Origin: Pyrus communis
Lineage: Eukaryota > Streptophyta > Magnoliopsida > Rosales > Rosaceae
Assembly: GCF_963583255.1 (NCBI RefSeq)
Contig: NC_084806.1
Coordinates: 19,324,317-19,388,316 of the forward strand
Reading direction: 5' to 3'
Length of the DNA stretch: 64,000 nt
Under the pieces are notes generated by a model. The model had not been told where the DNA came from. It made no database searches and saw only the letters and a program-made list of their open reading frames with translations. A program made the position numbers and the translations under genes. Shown here one piece after another: positions 1 to 12,190 of the stretch (position 1 is its first letter; every line of letters begins with the position of its first letter).

Positions 1-1201
1 CACAACTTAAGTCAATGGACTTGACGTTCGAAGCCCATTGGGCCTTAAGGTCCAAAACTATCCCGAGGTCTTTTAACGAACTTATTCGTTTGATTACTAA
101 TCATATTAATTAATCCTTGCCATAAATAATTAAACCATTTAATTATTCTTACTCATCTCCGTTGAATCTTCAATCTCTACCTTACACGGTGTACGATCCA
201 TTAGGTTCCTTTTAGCGAGGCAGTGGGCGATTCAAACTCTTTCAAATCGATTGTGAATTGGAACTTACTTTCAATTCTCCCGTTAGTGATAATACACTTT
301 TAGGGCTTCCACAAACCATGGTTGACGCCTAGCAGCATGTCATGGTTACCCAAGCTAATCAGAAGAGGTGGAGAACCTATTCAGTTTTAGGATTACAAAT
401 GCAATACGGTCTTTCTCTAATACAATACTCTTGACCACATTGTTTGGTTTGATAGTTTATTCATGTCTACTATCCAATGTGAGTCTTGTGCTTATATGAT
501 TACCTTGAATGTGATTTGGAACACATTCCTAAATCTCATTCATACTTTGGCCAAAGATTCTTAATCATATCATAGAGTATTCTCCCTCAAACAGTTTGAA
601 GGTTAGAGATCCCTTGTTGCGCATTCACTTGCCTCCATGGCTAAGTGGCTTAACCCCAACGATGCCGTGGACACCCTCCTGATGGAGTGACTTTGACATA
701 ATCAAAGATTAAGGACCTAACCACAAGACAACTGTGATGCCTCAGGTCAAAAGACTAATTTGCATTATCCCAACCATGAGTTCTCATGTGACATGAATAT
801 GAGAACTCTTCATTGATCGTGTTCAGTGAACTCATTCTCTATTGAGCACCTACGTACTTGTCTTGATGTCACACACACCAATGACTCGAGACTAGTCACT
901 CTCCCTGAGAGAAGACATAGCACGTACTGATCTTAACGGACTGTCAATGCCCAATTGACAATCCTATGATCAGGAACGTTTAGGATGTGTCAACGAAAGA
1001 ATGGTCTCATGAATCTAACTTCTTTTAGATCGCATTCTTCCAATCACATATTCCTTGGACTTATCGTTTAAGCATATAACATTTATATAAGACGGCTCAA
1101 ACAATAATCTTTGCCCTTTACATTTAAACTACATTAGTTTAACATTGTGAAATGTCCGTAAAGTATCATCATATGATTGGTTTTAGGGCACATTTCCAAC
1201 A
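1..1201 (-). repeat. 3' LTR (partial) of the Copia-type element
   Basis: This copy matches 6999-8199 base for base except four substitutions, near positions 86, 113, 374 and 869. Its terminus at 1201 abuts the polypurine tract, so on the minus strand it is the 3' LTR. About 600 bp of the LTR lies left of the window. Confidence 0.88.
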
Positions 1202-1214
1202 ATCTCCCACTTGC
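1202..1214 (-). other. Polypurine tract of the Copia-type element
   Basis: On the minus strand the sequence reads GCAAGTGGGAGAT and directly precedes the LTR start TGTTGGAAATG. This is the usual place and composition for the plus-strand primer of a Copia element. Confidence 0.8.
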
Positions 1215-2804
1215 ACTAGAGCCAATCAGCTTGGTTATCAGTGATGATACCTCTTCTGTAATTCATTTCATAAATGGCTGAGTAGTAGGCTTAAACAAGA
1301 TGGATATCTATATGTTATCCATAGAAGCAACCTTGAGAATAACGACGTCACCATTATTCATGATTCCTAATCATGTGGTTCAGTCTCTCATTTGAGTTCG
1401 GACCTTGATGAGACCTTGATTCCCTGGCTTGAGCTATCGCCCCATTAGTGTCATACACTTTCTGGTTGGAACCGAATAGATAGTTCATAAATGAACTTTC
1501 CCATCCAAACAACATTGTTGTAAACTTCTATATGGCAATATATTTTGCATTCATAATGGAACACACTAAAGTCATTACTTTAATGTTTCCATCCAAATAT
1601 CTTTTTAGTCATAATAAAGAGATATCTGTTTATCTCTTCATTCATAATGAAGAAATATCCAATGATGGATTAGATTCATAATCTAATACATTTACGCTTC
1701 CATTACGTTACTCTAATTCTTTCTCAATTATTGAGTAATATATCCTTTAGTATTTCTCAAATACTTAAGGACTCACTTGACAGTTGCCATGGTTCTGATC
1801 CTGGGCTTGCACTGATATTGTCTTGTACCTTTCTAGGTACATCTTATATCAATGTTTTTCATACAATATGAAATACATAAATCACCTTTCTGCTTATGCA
1901 TAAAGGATTCTATTTACGCATTATTTCTTTGGGAGTCAAAGGGTACATTCCCTTTGAGAAGAACAACTTCCTAGTCTCACTAAAATTGTCATTCTAATTG
2001 AAGTTTATCATCAAATGAGAAACTTCCTAGCATCTCTTGTCTATTTTAGGGATTGATATAATCCAATTATATCTTGAAATATATCATTATAGATTTCCAT
2101 TCCATTATATAGACTATATCTCCCATATACATTCTATCGTTATAGAATAACTTTAACGAAGAAGTACTCTTTTCATTTCCAAAAATTAATATATCATATA
2201 TATATATATATATATTTAATTTTAGGAATACGATTAACTCCCACTAATCTTTTGTAAACCTAGTAAACAAAAGATTCATTTACATCTTTATGAGAAATCA
2301 AACAATTGATCTTTTCTCATAAGACGCTTATAGCTCCCTCTAGCTTGCTAAGATCCATGATGGATGGATCTCTACAACTAACCTGTCTTGTGATTTATAG
2401 TTTTAGACATATATTATCAAGACTATCTTAATAATGGTTTCGGAAACCCATATTATGTCCAAACATTAAATCACCATTTAGTTGTATAGGAACTAATCTA
2501 AGAAGTATATATCATATATATATGGGTAATTGATAATGTCCAACGAACTAAATCTTATTCATGTTCATTCTTCTCCTAATGGAGAAATTCATTATCTTAC
2601 GATGCTACTTTCCTTGATATTTTTCAAGGAAATTAATCTAAAGTGTTACTTTTTCCTTGGATCAAATCTAAGGAGGTAAATACTTTAGACGTCTTACTCA
2701 TCTACTTACATTTCTTGAATTCTTTGAAACCTTTTGCAAAGTATTCGGACTTGTGTTTATTCAGAATAAACTATAGTCCAACCGAGAGTGATCTTCGGTG
2801 AATG

Positions 2805-3020
2805 TCATACAACATGAGTAGTATTATGTTGTGGACAAGTGCCACTAACATCTAAGTGAATTAACCTCAACAACTTTGTGATTCTTTCTTCTTTCCAAAA
2901 GAATAAAGATTCGAACATTTCGCCTCTATACAATTTTAACAAGAAGGTATTGGATCCGGATCTAACGATCCAAAGCATCCATCTATGACCAACTCGTAAC
3001 TTATGTTTTAGAGGTATCAC
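2805..3020 (-). pseudogene. Copia GAG-pre-integrase / integrase N-terminal remnant
   Basis: The 71-codon minus-strand frame contains the stretch ERITKLLRLIHLDVSG. It resembles the segment just before the first catalytic Asp of Copia integrases, where the family usually has a run like LLxLIHxDVCGP. A residual RGxM...F..K pattern precedes it. The expected upstream Cys/His zinc-binding residues and the downstream catalytic core are not readable without frameshifts. This is a broken fragment, and the assignment rests on one short motif. Confidence 0.5.
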
Positions 3021-5130
3021 AACTCAGTTGGGATTAGTCACTACCTTGCAACCTTTTGGGTTTTAAGCATCATCGTATTCTAAACAGTTAAACTACCACA
3101 TCATCTCTACTATAGAGACAACCAATTAAATTACAATAATCTAATTATTGATTAACAAAGAACATTGTTTTGTCAAACAAAACATTTATCCATCTCTACT
3201 ATAGTGACGGATTTAAGTTCCTTAAAATTGGAATGTAAAGACAATCTTTAGTATTTTCCAATTTCTTTGGTAGTTCATATGAGGAAGTAAGTACAATCCG
3301 CTTTCGCAGAGATCTATATTTTATTCACTTTCCGAATGTGAAGTACTTTCTCTTCTCTCATTAATCTTCTACTTTTTATTAGCACACTTTTACAACAATT
3401 GTAAAACATAGTTACTAATACGGAATCAAGCATTCAAGTAGAAGAACCAACTGTTTTGAACTATTTCAAGAACATATTACAACACCTTCGAAAGGTGTGT
3501 TCTTGACACTTGCAAGACATTTCTTGCAAATACCCCTTCCTATGTCCATCCTTTCTTAAAGAAAGTTTGTTCCCTTGGAGTTATTTTTGCTTTCTTCATT
3601 TGACTTCTCCTTTGACTACAATAGTCATGGTCCCTAAACTCCCACTACCTCTCTTGAAACTTATTTCAAATGTGTTATACACATCAAACGATTTGGAGAG
3701 CGTGCGGTTATTGTTCACTATATAGTTTACAATAAACTTAGTGAACCATTAGGATAGGGACACAAAGGTGAAGTCCTTGCCTAGTTTCCGTCTCGTTAAG
3801 TGGTTTAACACTTCAACACTCAATGATTCAAAATCATTATAAGTCCATGTTGATGGACTATTTTTGTCAACCAACCATTATGTTCTAAACATAATTACAA
3901 ACTTTCAAGAGTTGTTCAAGGCAACTCTCATTTCTTCATACAACAATTTGTATTTGAAGAATTATGACATTAAAAGTGTTGTCCTTCTCATGTTAGACTT
4001 ATCTAACATATTCTTCCAATGATACATTATCAATAGGAAGATTGTGAGGATGAGACTACTTAGTTACATCTACAAGCCATTAAAGACAATCTATGGGATT
4101 GTAGAACTAAGTCCGGAAATTAAAGCATTCGGCTTTTCTTTGTCAAGTTTTGGATAGCGTTTGCAAATATATTGGTAAACAAATACATAACGAATATAAA
4201 TTGATTGATTTTAAGCCATTTGATTCGGGTCTTTAAATCAAATAGCACCACCCACTATTTTTGGCAAATTCCATATCCCTCATCGGAATTCGAGAGTTTT
4301 GGAGGAAACTCTTAGTAGGGTATGGGAGGCTCACTATTACCAAGCCCACCTCACGATGATACGATATTGGCTAGCATTAATAATAATGAGAGAGTACGCT
4401 TACTCATTTGCATCTCTTGCAAGTACCCATCTTATTTGGCCTCTAGAGAATGTTGCCTCACAATGATATGATATCGGCGCCATTGCACTTAGTTAAGTTG
4501 TTCCCACCATGCTTAGTTCATGAAGGGGTTCAAGAATAGCCTCACAATGATATGATATTGGCCATCCTCGTTGCCTACACTCACCTCATCATATGCGTAT
4601 AGACTCCTCCTGAGTGTAAGCATGCACTTTGTACTCCCCCATGATAGGGTGAAGCCGGTGTACAAGTCACAAACGATTGGAGCCTACCACGGTGGAAGGC
4701 CACGAAGAGATATTCAAAGCATCTCTCGCTTATCAACTTAATAATGGTTTGGTTGAGGGTTTTAGGTCTCATCACATAAATATTCATTTTAATCTAATTA
4801 AAAACAATTTTGATCCTATTACAACTATTGGTCCATTTGATTGATTTAGTTGTATATAATACTCCCACTAAGCTTTTAAAACGGTTTTTAAAGCAAGAGT
4901 ATATGATACTACTAACATAAGGTTTGCATTCATTGATGGACTATATAGTTGCCTTAGGGCCTTAGGATGACTATGAACCTTTGATTCGATTCAACACGAG
5001 CCTAGTGTTGAATCTCGGTCTAGGGATGGTGATTGATTTTAGTTACGTGTTTAATCATATTAAGGCGTGTTGTCTTATTGGGCGTTGGACCCAACTACTC
5101 CAATTTCATGCATATCGAATAAAACAAGAA

Positions 5131-5245
5131 AGGAGTACTTCAAAGTAAATAAGAGCTTATGCTCTTTTACAACAATTGATCAAATCAAATTACTTTAAAG
5201 TAAAGAAGAGCTTATGCTCTTTTACAACAATTGATCATATCAAAT
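5131..5245. repeat. Tandem repeat (2 x about 57 bp), each unit with a small hairpin
   Basis: Two adjacent units share TACTTxAAAGTAAA, then AAGAGCTTATGCTCTT, then TTACAACAATTGATCA. The middle part is a 6-bp-stem palindrome around TTAT. It lies inside the non-coding interior of the Copia-type element. Confidence 0.7.
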
Positions 5246-6385
5246 TACAACCAAAATTTAATCTACACATTCCCATGGTTCAAACAAATTTGAAACGGCC
5301 TTTCACATAGCTCAATTATAGTAGGCTTAGGTTCATAATCACCCTTTCTTTAATTAATTAACGCTTTAACTAATTAAACTTGAATGCAACATTTTCATTT
5401 GGTTTTTGTATCCATAGAATTGATTTAAATGGAGCTAAATGAAATGAAAATCCAATTCTCATTTAAAGAGACAAAACAATTTTGTTCTCTACCTAATTTG
5501 GGCCATTTTGCAAAAACTTAAACTTTTGGGGTCACTTTGTAAAAACATAAAAGTCCACTACTTCATGTAATTACAACTAGAACCCAAAAATTTCCACAAA
5601 AGCTAAAACTTCATTAAAGGAGCAAAACAATTTGTCCTTTTAGTGATTTTGGACCTTTACGTAAAAACGTAAACTTTTGGGTCAAAGTACAAATACACAA
5701 AAGTATCAAAACTTTATGTAATTGCATAAAAGCCCCACAAGGACCCTAATTGAGTAGGGTGGCCGGCCATTGAAGCAAAGTATATAAAAAAATTTCAAAG
5801 TTTTGTAAGTGGGGTGTGTGAAATGGAATAAATCATTACACACCTACCCACTAAAATTTCTTTAATTTTTCAAAATAAATATCTAATATATTTAAACATA
5901 AGAAATATTTCAAAACAAAACTTTATGAAATAAATCAAAACTTTGAATCAAAACACCAAACCTTTTGTTCTTGGCAAGAACATATCAAGAACAATGAAGA
6001 ACATTCATGAAAAACCCATAAGAGCTCCATGAACATTCTTCACCCAAAAACATCCCAAAACCACTCAAACTTAAGGGAAATAACATACAACCATACCAGG
6101 GTATATAGGGGTTCCATAAGTCACTTTAAAACACTTTTAACAAGTCAAACAAGAACCCAAAAATCCACCCTTTGGATTTGGCCGAATTTCCCCAAAAACA
6201 TGGCACCAAAATTTTAGCTCCAAAATTCATGCTCATATGAACTACATCTACAACATTTGAGATGGCAAATTTTCTAACAAAATTTACATTCAAAGAAGCA
6301 AGAATAAAGCTTGTAACAATTACAACATTCAAATCACAAACTATGAATTACAAAACCTAAAAGGATTCACCAACTACTAGACTTA

Positions 6386-6399
6386 GGCTCTTGATACCA
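6386..6399 (-). other. Primer binding site (initiator tRNA-Met type) of the Copia-type element
   Basis: On the minus strand it reads TGGTATCAAGAGCC, two bases after the LTR end CCTTCA. It resembles the plant tRNA-iMet primer complement TGGTATCAGAGC, with one extra A. Confidence 0.82.
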
Positions 6400-6401
6400 C
6401 T

Positions 6402-8199
6402 TGAAGGAAGATTTGTGAAAAACAAGTTCATTTGAGCAACATCAACAACATGCAATTAACAATTAAAAGACGGAATCATGTTTATATGCACTCAAAAACA
6501 AAACTTAACCCATGAACTTCAAAGCCTAGTAGATAGGTGAACCAAGACTCAACTCAAAACAAAGTGAGTTGAGAAATCAATACCTTTGTAGATTCCTCTT
6601 TGCATAAGCAAAGGCTAATCACCCAAAGAGAGGGCCTTCATTCCTTGCATCTTAGATCCATGGATTTGGATGGATGAAAAGGTTTCTCCAAGTTCCCAAA
6701 ATTGAAAACCTCTAAGTCTCCACACCAAGGCATATTGTAGAAGAAATGAGTGACCTTGGAGGAGTTTGATTGCTAGATGATCCCTCCAAGGTGGCTGAAA
6801 TTTTAGAGAGAAAGGAGAGCTTGTGTTCTCTTCCTTTCCCCAAAAACAACCCTTAATGAATTTTGGCTATAAAGTCATACTTATTCCTTAATTCATTTGA
6901 GTGGCAAACTTGTAAATAAGTCCAAAACCACTCCTTCTTTAACATGGGATTTATTGGGCTATTTGGGCCTTTTTGAATCATTATTCATTAAGTTGTCACA
7001 CAACTTAAGTCAATGGACTTGACGTTCGAAGCCCATTGGGCCTTAAGGTCCAAAACTATCCCGAGGTCTTTTAACGAACTTATTCGTTTGATTAATAATC
7101 ATATTAATTAATCCTTTCCATAAATAATTAAACCATTTAATTATTCTTACTCATCTCCGTTGAATCTTCAATCTCTACCTTACACGGTGTACGATCCATT
7201 AGGTTCCTTTTAGCGAGGCAGTGGGCGATTCAAACTCTTTCAAATCGATTGTGAATTGGAACTTACTTTCAATTCTCCCGTTAGTGATAATACACTTTTA
7301 GGGCTTCCACAAACCATGGTTGACGCCTAGCAGCATGTCATGGTTACCCAAGCTAATCAGAAGAGGTGGAGGACCTATTCAGTTTTAGGATTACAAATGC
7401 AATACGGTCTTTCTCTAATACAATACTCTTGACCACATTGTTTGGTTTGATAGTTTATTCATGTCTACTATCCAATGTGAGTCTTGTGCTTATATGATTA
7501 CCTTGAATGTGATTTGGAACACATTCCTAAATCTCATTCATACTTTGGCCAAAGATTCTTAATCATATCATAGAGTATTCTCCCTCAAACAGTTTGAAGG
7601 TTAGAGATCCCTTGTTGCGCATTCACTTGCCTCCATGGCTAAGTGGCTTAACCCCAACGATGCCGTGGACACCCTCCTGATGGAGTGACTTTGACATAAT
7701 CAAAGATTAAGGACCTAACCACAAGACAACTGTGATGCCTCAGGTCAAAAGACTAATTTGCATTATCCCAACCATGAGTTCTCATGTGACATGAATATGA
7801 GAACTCTTCATTGATCGTGTTCAGTGAACTCATTCTCTATTGAGCACCTACGTACTTGTCTTGATGTCACTCACACCAATGACTCGAGACTAGTCACTCT
7901 CCCTGAGAGAAGACATAGCACGTACTGATCTTAACGGACTGTCAATGCCCAATTGACAATCCTATGATCAGGAACGTTTAGGATGTGTCAACGAAAGAAT
8001 GGTCTCATGAATCTAACTTCTTTTAGATCGCATTCTTCCAATCACATATTCCTTGGACTTATCGTTTAAGCATATAACATTTATATAAGACGGCTCAAAC
8101 AATAATCTTTGCCCTTTACATTTAAACTACATTAGTTTAACATTGTGAAATGTCCGTAAAGTATCATCATATGATTGGTTTTAGGGCACATTTCCAACA
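6402..8199 (-). repeat. 5' LTR (complete, 1798 bp) of the Copia-type element
   Basis: The LTR is bounded on the minus strand by TGTTGG (8199) and CTTCA (6402), next to the primer site. The first base of kinase-gene sequence is 8200. The bases GCATG at 8200-8204 would be one copy of a 5-bp target duplication; the other copy lies outside the window. Confidence 0.88.
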
Positions 8200-9606
8200 G
8201 CATGGCCCAAAAACAAACACCATACATCTCGAGGACTACTTTCCCCAAAAGTAGTCATCCCTATATCTTGTGCACTTGCATTCATAATCGCTCTATCATG
8301 CTTCTTCGGTGCTCGTTCAATGCTGAAAAAGTCAAGAGATGGACTTGTAACTTCACATTCTTATAAGGATTGGAAATTAGGTGTTTCCTTCTCACAACTT
8401 GTTGAATCGACTAACGGTTTCTCTGTGGATAATTTGATTGGTTCCGGAAGTTTTGCTTCTATTTATAAAGGGGTAATTCCTAGCGATGGAACGGTAGTTG
8501 CTGTTAAGGTATTAAACCTTCAACAACAAGGAGCGTCTAAGAGTTTCAATGATGAATGCAAAGCTTTAAGAAGTGTCAGGCACCGAAATCTTGTCAAGAT
8601 CATAACTGCATGCTCGAGCATTGATAATCATGGTAGAGACTTCAAAAGTCTAGTCTTCAAGTTCATGCCAAATGGAAGTCTTGACTCGTGGTTGCATCCT
8701 AGAGATGAGGAGCAATCTCCAAGTAAGAGATTGAATTTTATGCTAAGATTGAACATAGCCATTGATGTTGCTTTTGCATTAGATTATCTCCATAACCATT
8801 GTGAAACGTCCATTGTTCATTGTGATCTAAAGCCGAGCAATGTACTTCTTGATGAAGACATGGTAGCCCATGTTGGGGACTTTGGTTTAGCAAGGTTCCT
8901 CTTGTAAGCATCAAATGATCCTTGTTTCAGTCAAACAATGTCATTGCAACTCAAGGGTTCTGTAGGTTACATTCCTCCAGGTATGAGTTTCCATCATTCT
9001 AATTTATATTTTCGGTTCTTAATTATTAACTTACTACTAAAAACCAATTAATTAAATTCTATTTATTAAAGATATACTATTGACTCTTTTTCCTGGAAAC
9101 AAGTAACATTAATTTGAAATAAGATATCAATTTTAATAGTCAATTGCATGTGACATCTTATTGTCTATATGTATGTCATGGCAGAGTACGTCATGGGAGG
9201 CCAAGTTTCCATACAGGGAAATGTTTACAGCTACGGGATACTTTTGCTAGAAATGTTCACAGGCAAAACACCTACTGATGACATGTTCATCGAAGGTTTA
9301 AGCATTTACAAATTCGTAGCCATGGCTTTGCCTGACCATGTCATGGACGTTGTTGACCCTTCATTGCTCCTCGACTTTGAAGCTGATGGTAGTGTTAACG
9401 ATGACAGATACGAAAGGACTACGCTGCCCAGACGTAACAATCGCGGAATAGTGAAAGCAAAAAAGGTAGAGGAATGCTTGTTTGCTGTGATGCAGATAGG
9501 ACTTTCCTGCTGTGTAGTATCACCAAGGAAGCGGATGCTTCTGAATATGGTTGTTGGAAAAATGAGTGCAATTAGAGACTCGTACCTCAAAGTTCAAGAA
9601 GGCTAA
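8200..9606 (+). pseudogene. LRR receptor-like kinase (class XII, non-RD, At3g47570/Xa21-like), 3' part, disrupted
   Basis: From base 8200 a frame reads through a juxtamembrane stretch (PKNKHH), a transmembrane segment at about 8251-8310 (PISCALAFIIALSCFF), and a kinase domain. The kinase shows a Gly loop GSGSFASIYKG, the VAVK lysine, a catalytic loop HCDLKPSN (non-RD, as in pattern-recognition receptor kinases) and DFG at 8878-8886. Exon 1 ends at 8980. A 204-bp GT-AG intron (8981-9184) sits between GYIPP and EY, the position usual in this subfamily. Exon 2 (9185-9606) gives VYSYGILLLEMFTGK and ends with TAA. There are two lesions. A Copia-type element is inserted just upstream of the transmembrane segment and separates the LRR ectodomain. 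An in-frame TAA at 8905-8907, where relatives have GAA, lies in the activation segment. Such receptors sense microbial ligands at the plasma membrane; this copy should not make a working one. Confidence 0.9.
8981..9184 (+). other. Intron of the receptor-kinase pseudogene
   Basis: The donor is CCAG/GTATGAG and the acceptor CATGGCAG/AGTACG. Splicing is in phase 1 and rebuilds the Glu of the conserved PPEY motif. The length is 204 bp and the sequence AT-rich. Confidence 0.85.
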
Positions 9607-12190
9607 AGAATGGCAAAGATATCTGCTTGTGGTTTTTCTTTTCTTATTTTTCTGTACCTTTCCTACCATCGTTTTGAACCTTGCCTCTTTTATGTTAGCG
9701 GTTGTTTTATAGGGACGAAGTTTTCATTTGTATGACTTGAAGCTTTCAAATTCTTATTTGTGTGGAGCTATTTGTAATTGTCTTGGTTATGTCTATCCTG
9801 TTTAGAATAAACTCAATGCTGAAGCAGTTTATAACATTTTAGTCTCATATTTCTTCCCAGATGGTTGCATGTGCTACACAAGTTTTGTTGGATTTTTTTT
9901 TTGTTTTGATAGCATGTGGGTTATGGTTGTGACGAAGGATGAAAGATTGTTTTAAGGCACGTATAAATATGTTGCCATTCATAATTTATTTGCCCCGACA
10001 TACAATGTGCAAAAGGGATATGCAAATAAGCCTTGTGGATACAGTTAAGCCCGACGTTATGCCTATTGTTTATCCAAGTTTTGCACACTCCTAAAACAAA
10101 GTCCAAACACTCAAGGAGATAGATAAGAATAGTCAAGATTTAACTGGAAATGATACTGCATATTTAGTTTTTAGGCTTTCATTATGTCAAATAATAGGAA
10201 TATAAAGATAATTCTCACTTTTTTTTTTCTTCTCTCTAGCCTTGATATCGCTTACATTAATTTCTATATTGTGTCGTGTTCTTTCTAAAACATTTGATCG
10301 AGTTGATTTAATAGGCAAATAAATAAGATAGCATGCCTCAAAATATGTTTTCCGCAGATAAATTTATTTTATTATAACAGGTCGTCCCCCTTTACAACAT
10401 AAAATTGGTAAATAAGAAAAACAAATTTTGTTATATGAATTTTTTTAAACAAATAATATTATCAATATAGAAGTGGATCAAGTATTTAACGATAATGTGG
10501 TTGAAATTCGTTTTTATCGTGAGTCAAAACCTCTCCCAATCTCTCCGATCCCCTGTTACAGTAGCATCCCTTCATCCGAGTCCTCTCCAGCTATCTTCAG
10601 TAAGCTTTGCTCTTTTCGCATATGTAGAAAACTACTGCTGTATTTTGATTATTTCCATCTAAAATTCAAATTTCTAGCCGAATGCGCATTGATTACTTGT
10701 TTTAGGGTTCCTGTTTTGTTCAATTTATTAGTTGTTTCATCAATTTACACAGCATGTGTAATTCCCACAATTTGTTTTCTGAGATGGGAATTAGGCAAAC
10801 ATCGGAAGCACCCAGAAGTTGACAGAGTAATTAGAAATTAAAAAATTTGGATTTTTTAGGTTTTTTTGGTATTGGAGTTATGGGGCAATGAACTGCTTTG
10901 CATTGATGAATTGGTGTGACAAAAGTAAACCACTTTTATTATTTTTTTGCATAGTTGCAAAAACAGATCATGTTTCGCTTAGCTTCTGGAAATCATTTTG
11001 TTTTGTTCGTCATCGAGACTTAGCCAATATTCTAATCAGGTAATTTTCTTAGGAAACTTGCTTGTTGCTGCTTGTATGTTTGACTGTTGTACTTTCTCGT
11101 TCGATACGTTTCGAACCTACTCTCATTCCGTGGCTAGTCTAGTTAAGGAATTAATGACTTCCATAATTCTCACTCGTAATCTTTGTATGTGGCATGCATC
11201 TATGGATGTTTGAACTCCTCGGTGTTCTTGGAGCTTTGTTTATCCAATTTCATATCTGATTTAAGATTCAGTAGATGAACTTGGCATTTCCTTTTTATCT
11301 TCTACTGAAGAGGACTCCATGCTAAAGATTGCTTAGTAAGTCGACGCTATACTCTTAGAAATCTTTCAAAATCTCAATTGAGTACGCCCCGCTTAATGAT
11401 TTTGGCTACAGAGTGTGTCCTACCCTTTGCTCTCAAGTCCGATCCCTTCCCCCGAGATTAGGGTAGTCAAAAGAAAGGACCCCATTACTATGCGATGCAA
11501 AACTTATGGTCTACAAAATGAACACCTTTGTTAGATGATCGAGCCATTCAGATTTTGATCAAGCTCTATGGAATGTGAAGAGTCATATAAGTGTGAATTT
11601 ACAAAAATATTATTCACATCTCTTCTTAAGAACATAGATCATTTGCGTGAGCGAGATTATTGGAAAACATATATTTCAATATGTACGTATGTGTATAATA
11701 CGTTTTTAGTACATTAGAGTTGTTAAATGTATATTTCAACGAATCATTCTGACGTGTACAACAAACAGAAGCACACAAATTTACGAACGAGAATAAATAA
11801 TTAACAAATAGTTTTATTGTCGGTCGCCGCACAATTTCAAACCTCATTGGATTTCCCACTTCATGCATAAAAGAATTGAGACTTGTTGAGTTATATACAT
11901 CCACCTCTCTCTCTCTCTCTTTAATGGCGTCCAACTGCACACGCGTCTCCGTCTGAGCCTCACCTCCTCTGTTTTCCCTTCTCTCTCTCTGAAAAAAAAC
12001 AAAATGCATGAAGCTTGCTCTCGAAGTATCCTCACTCATTAGCATTACTTGCCCACAAAGCAAATCAAAAACCAAAATCCCAAAAGAAATCCCCCACATT
12101 TCGAATCCCACCTCCTATTTAATCCCACCCATCTCTCTGTTTTTCGTCGCCATTAAAACCCCAGAAAGCTTTGCTGTTTTTGTTTTGGTT
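9607..12190. other. Intergenic region between the kinase pseudogene and the DOG1-domain gene
   Basis: I see no supported gene. A 122-codon frame at 10473-10841 has no recognisable domain and spans what looks like a donor site (CTTCAGTAAGC near 10596), so it may be a leftover 5' leader and first intron. A CT-rich run at 11907-11921 and a Pro/Ser-rich open stretch just before 12191 probably belong to the promoter and 5' UTR of the downstream gene. Confidence 0.5.

Larger units (their letters stand above)
1215..6385 (-). other. Decayed internal region of the Copia-type element
   Basis: This stretch of about 5.2 kb has no intact ORF. It holds the integrase-like remnant at 2805-3020, a short (AT)n run near 2196-2214, three copies of a motif around CCTCACAATGATATGATATTGG between about 4350 and 4560, and a tandem pair of about 57 bp at 5131-5245. 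The rest is AT-rich sequence with scattered stops. I see no recognisable gag, reverse transcriptase or RNase H. Confidence 0.6.
1..8199 (-). mobile_element. Copia-type LTR retrotransposon, non-autonomous (LARD-like), left LTR cut by the window edge
   Basis: Two direct repeats end at 1201 and 8199, at a constant offset of 6998 and without indels. On the minus strand the LTR starts TGTTGGAAATG and ends CCTTCA. Just inside the LTR at 6402 is a primer site resembling initiator tRNA-Met (6386-6399), and next to the LTR ending at 1201 is a purine tract (1202-1214). The element therefore reads right to left. The interior of about 5.2 kb has no long ORF, only a remnant resembling Copia integrase near 2805-3020. 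I counted four differences over 1201 aligned LTR bases, so the insertion is recent although the coding region is dead. This points to mobilisation in trans. It lies inside a receptor-kinase gene; the left target-site copy is outside the window. Confidence 0.85.

Noticed and set aside
10473..10841. 122-codon plus-strand frame
   Set aside because: No domain, AT-rich and spanning a likely splice donor; probably UTR or intron sequence.
12008..12190. Upstream in-frame extension of the DOG1-domain gene
   Set aside because: The 61 codons have 5' UTR-like composition and no similarity to the DOG1 N-terminus; the ATG at 12191 fits the family.
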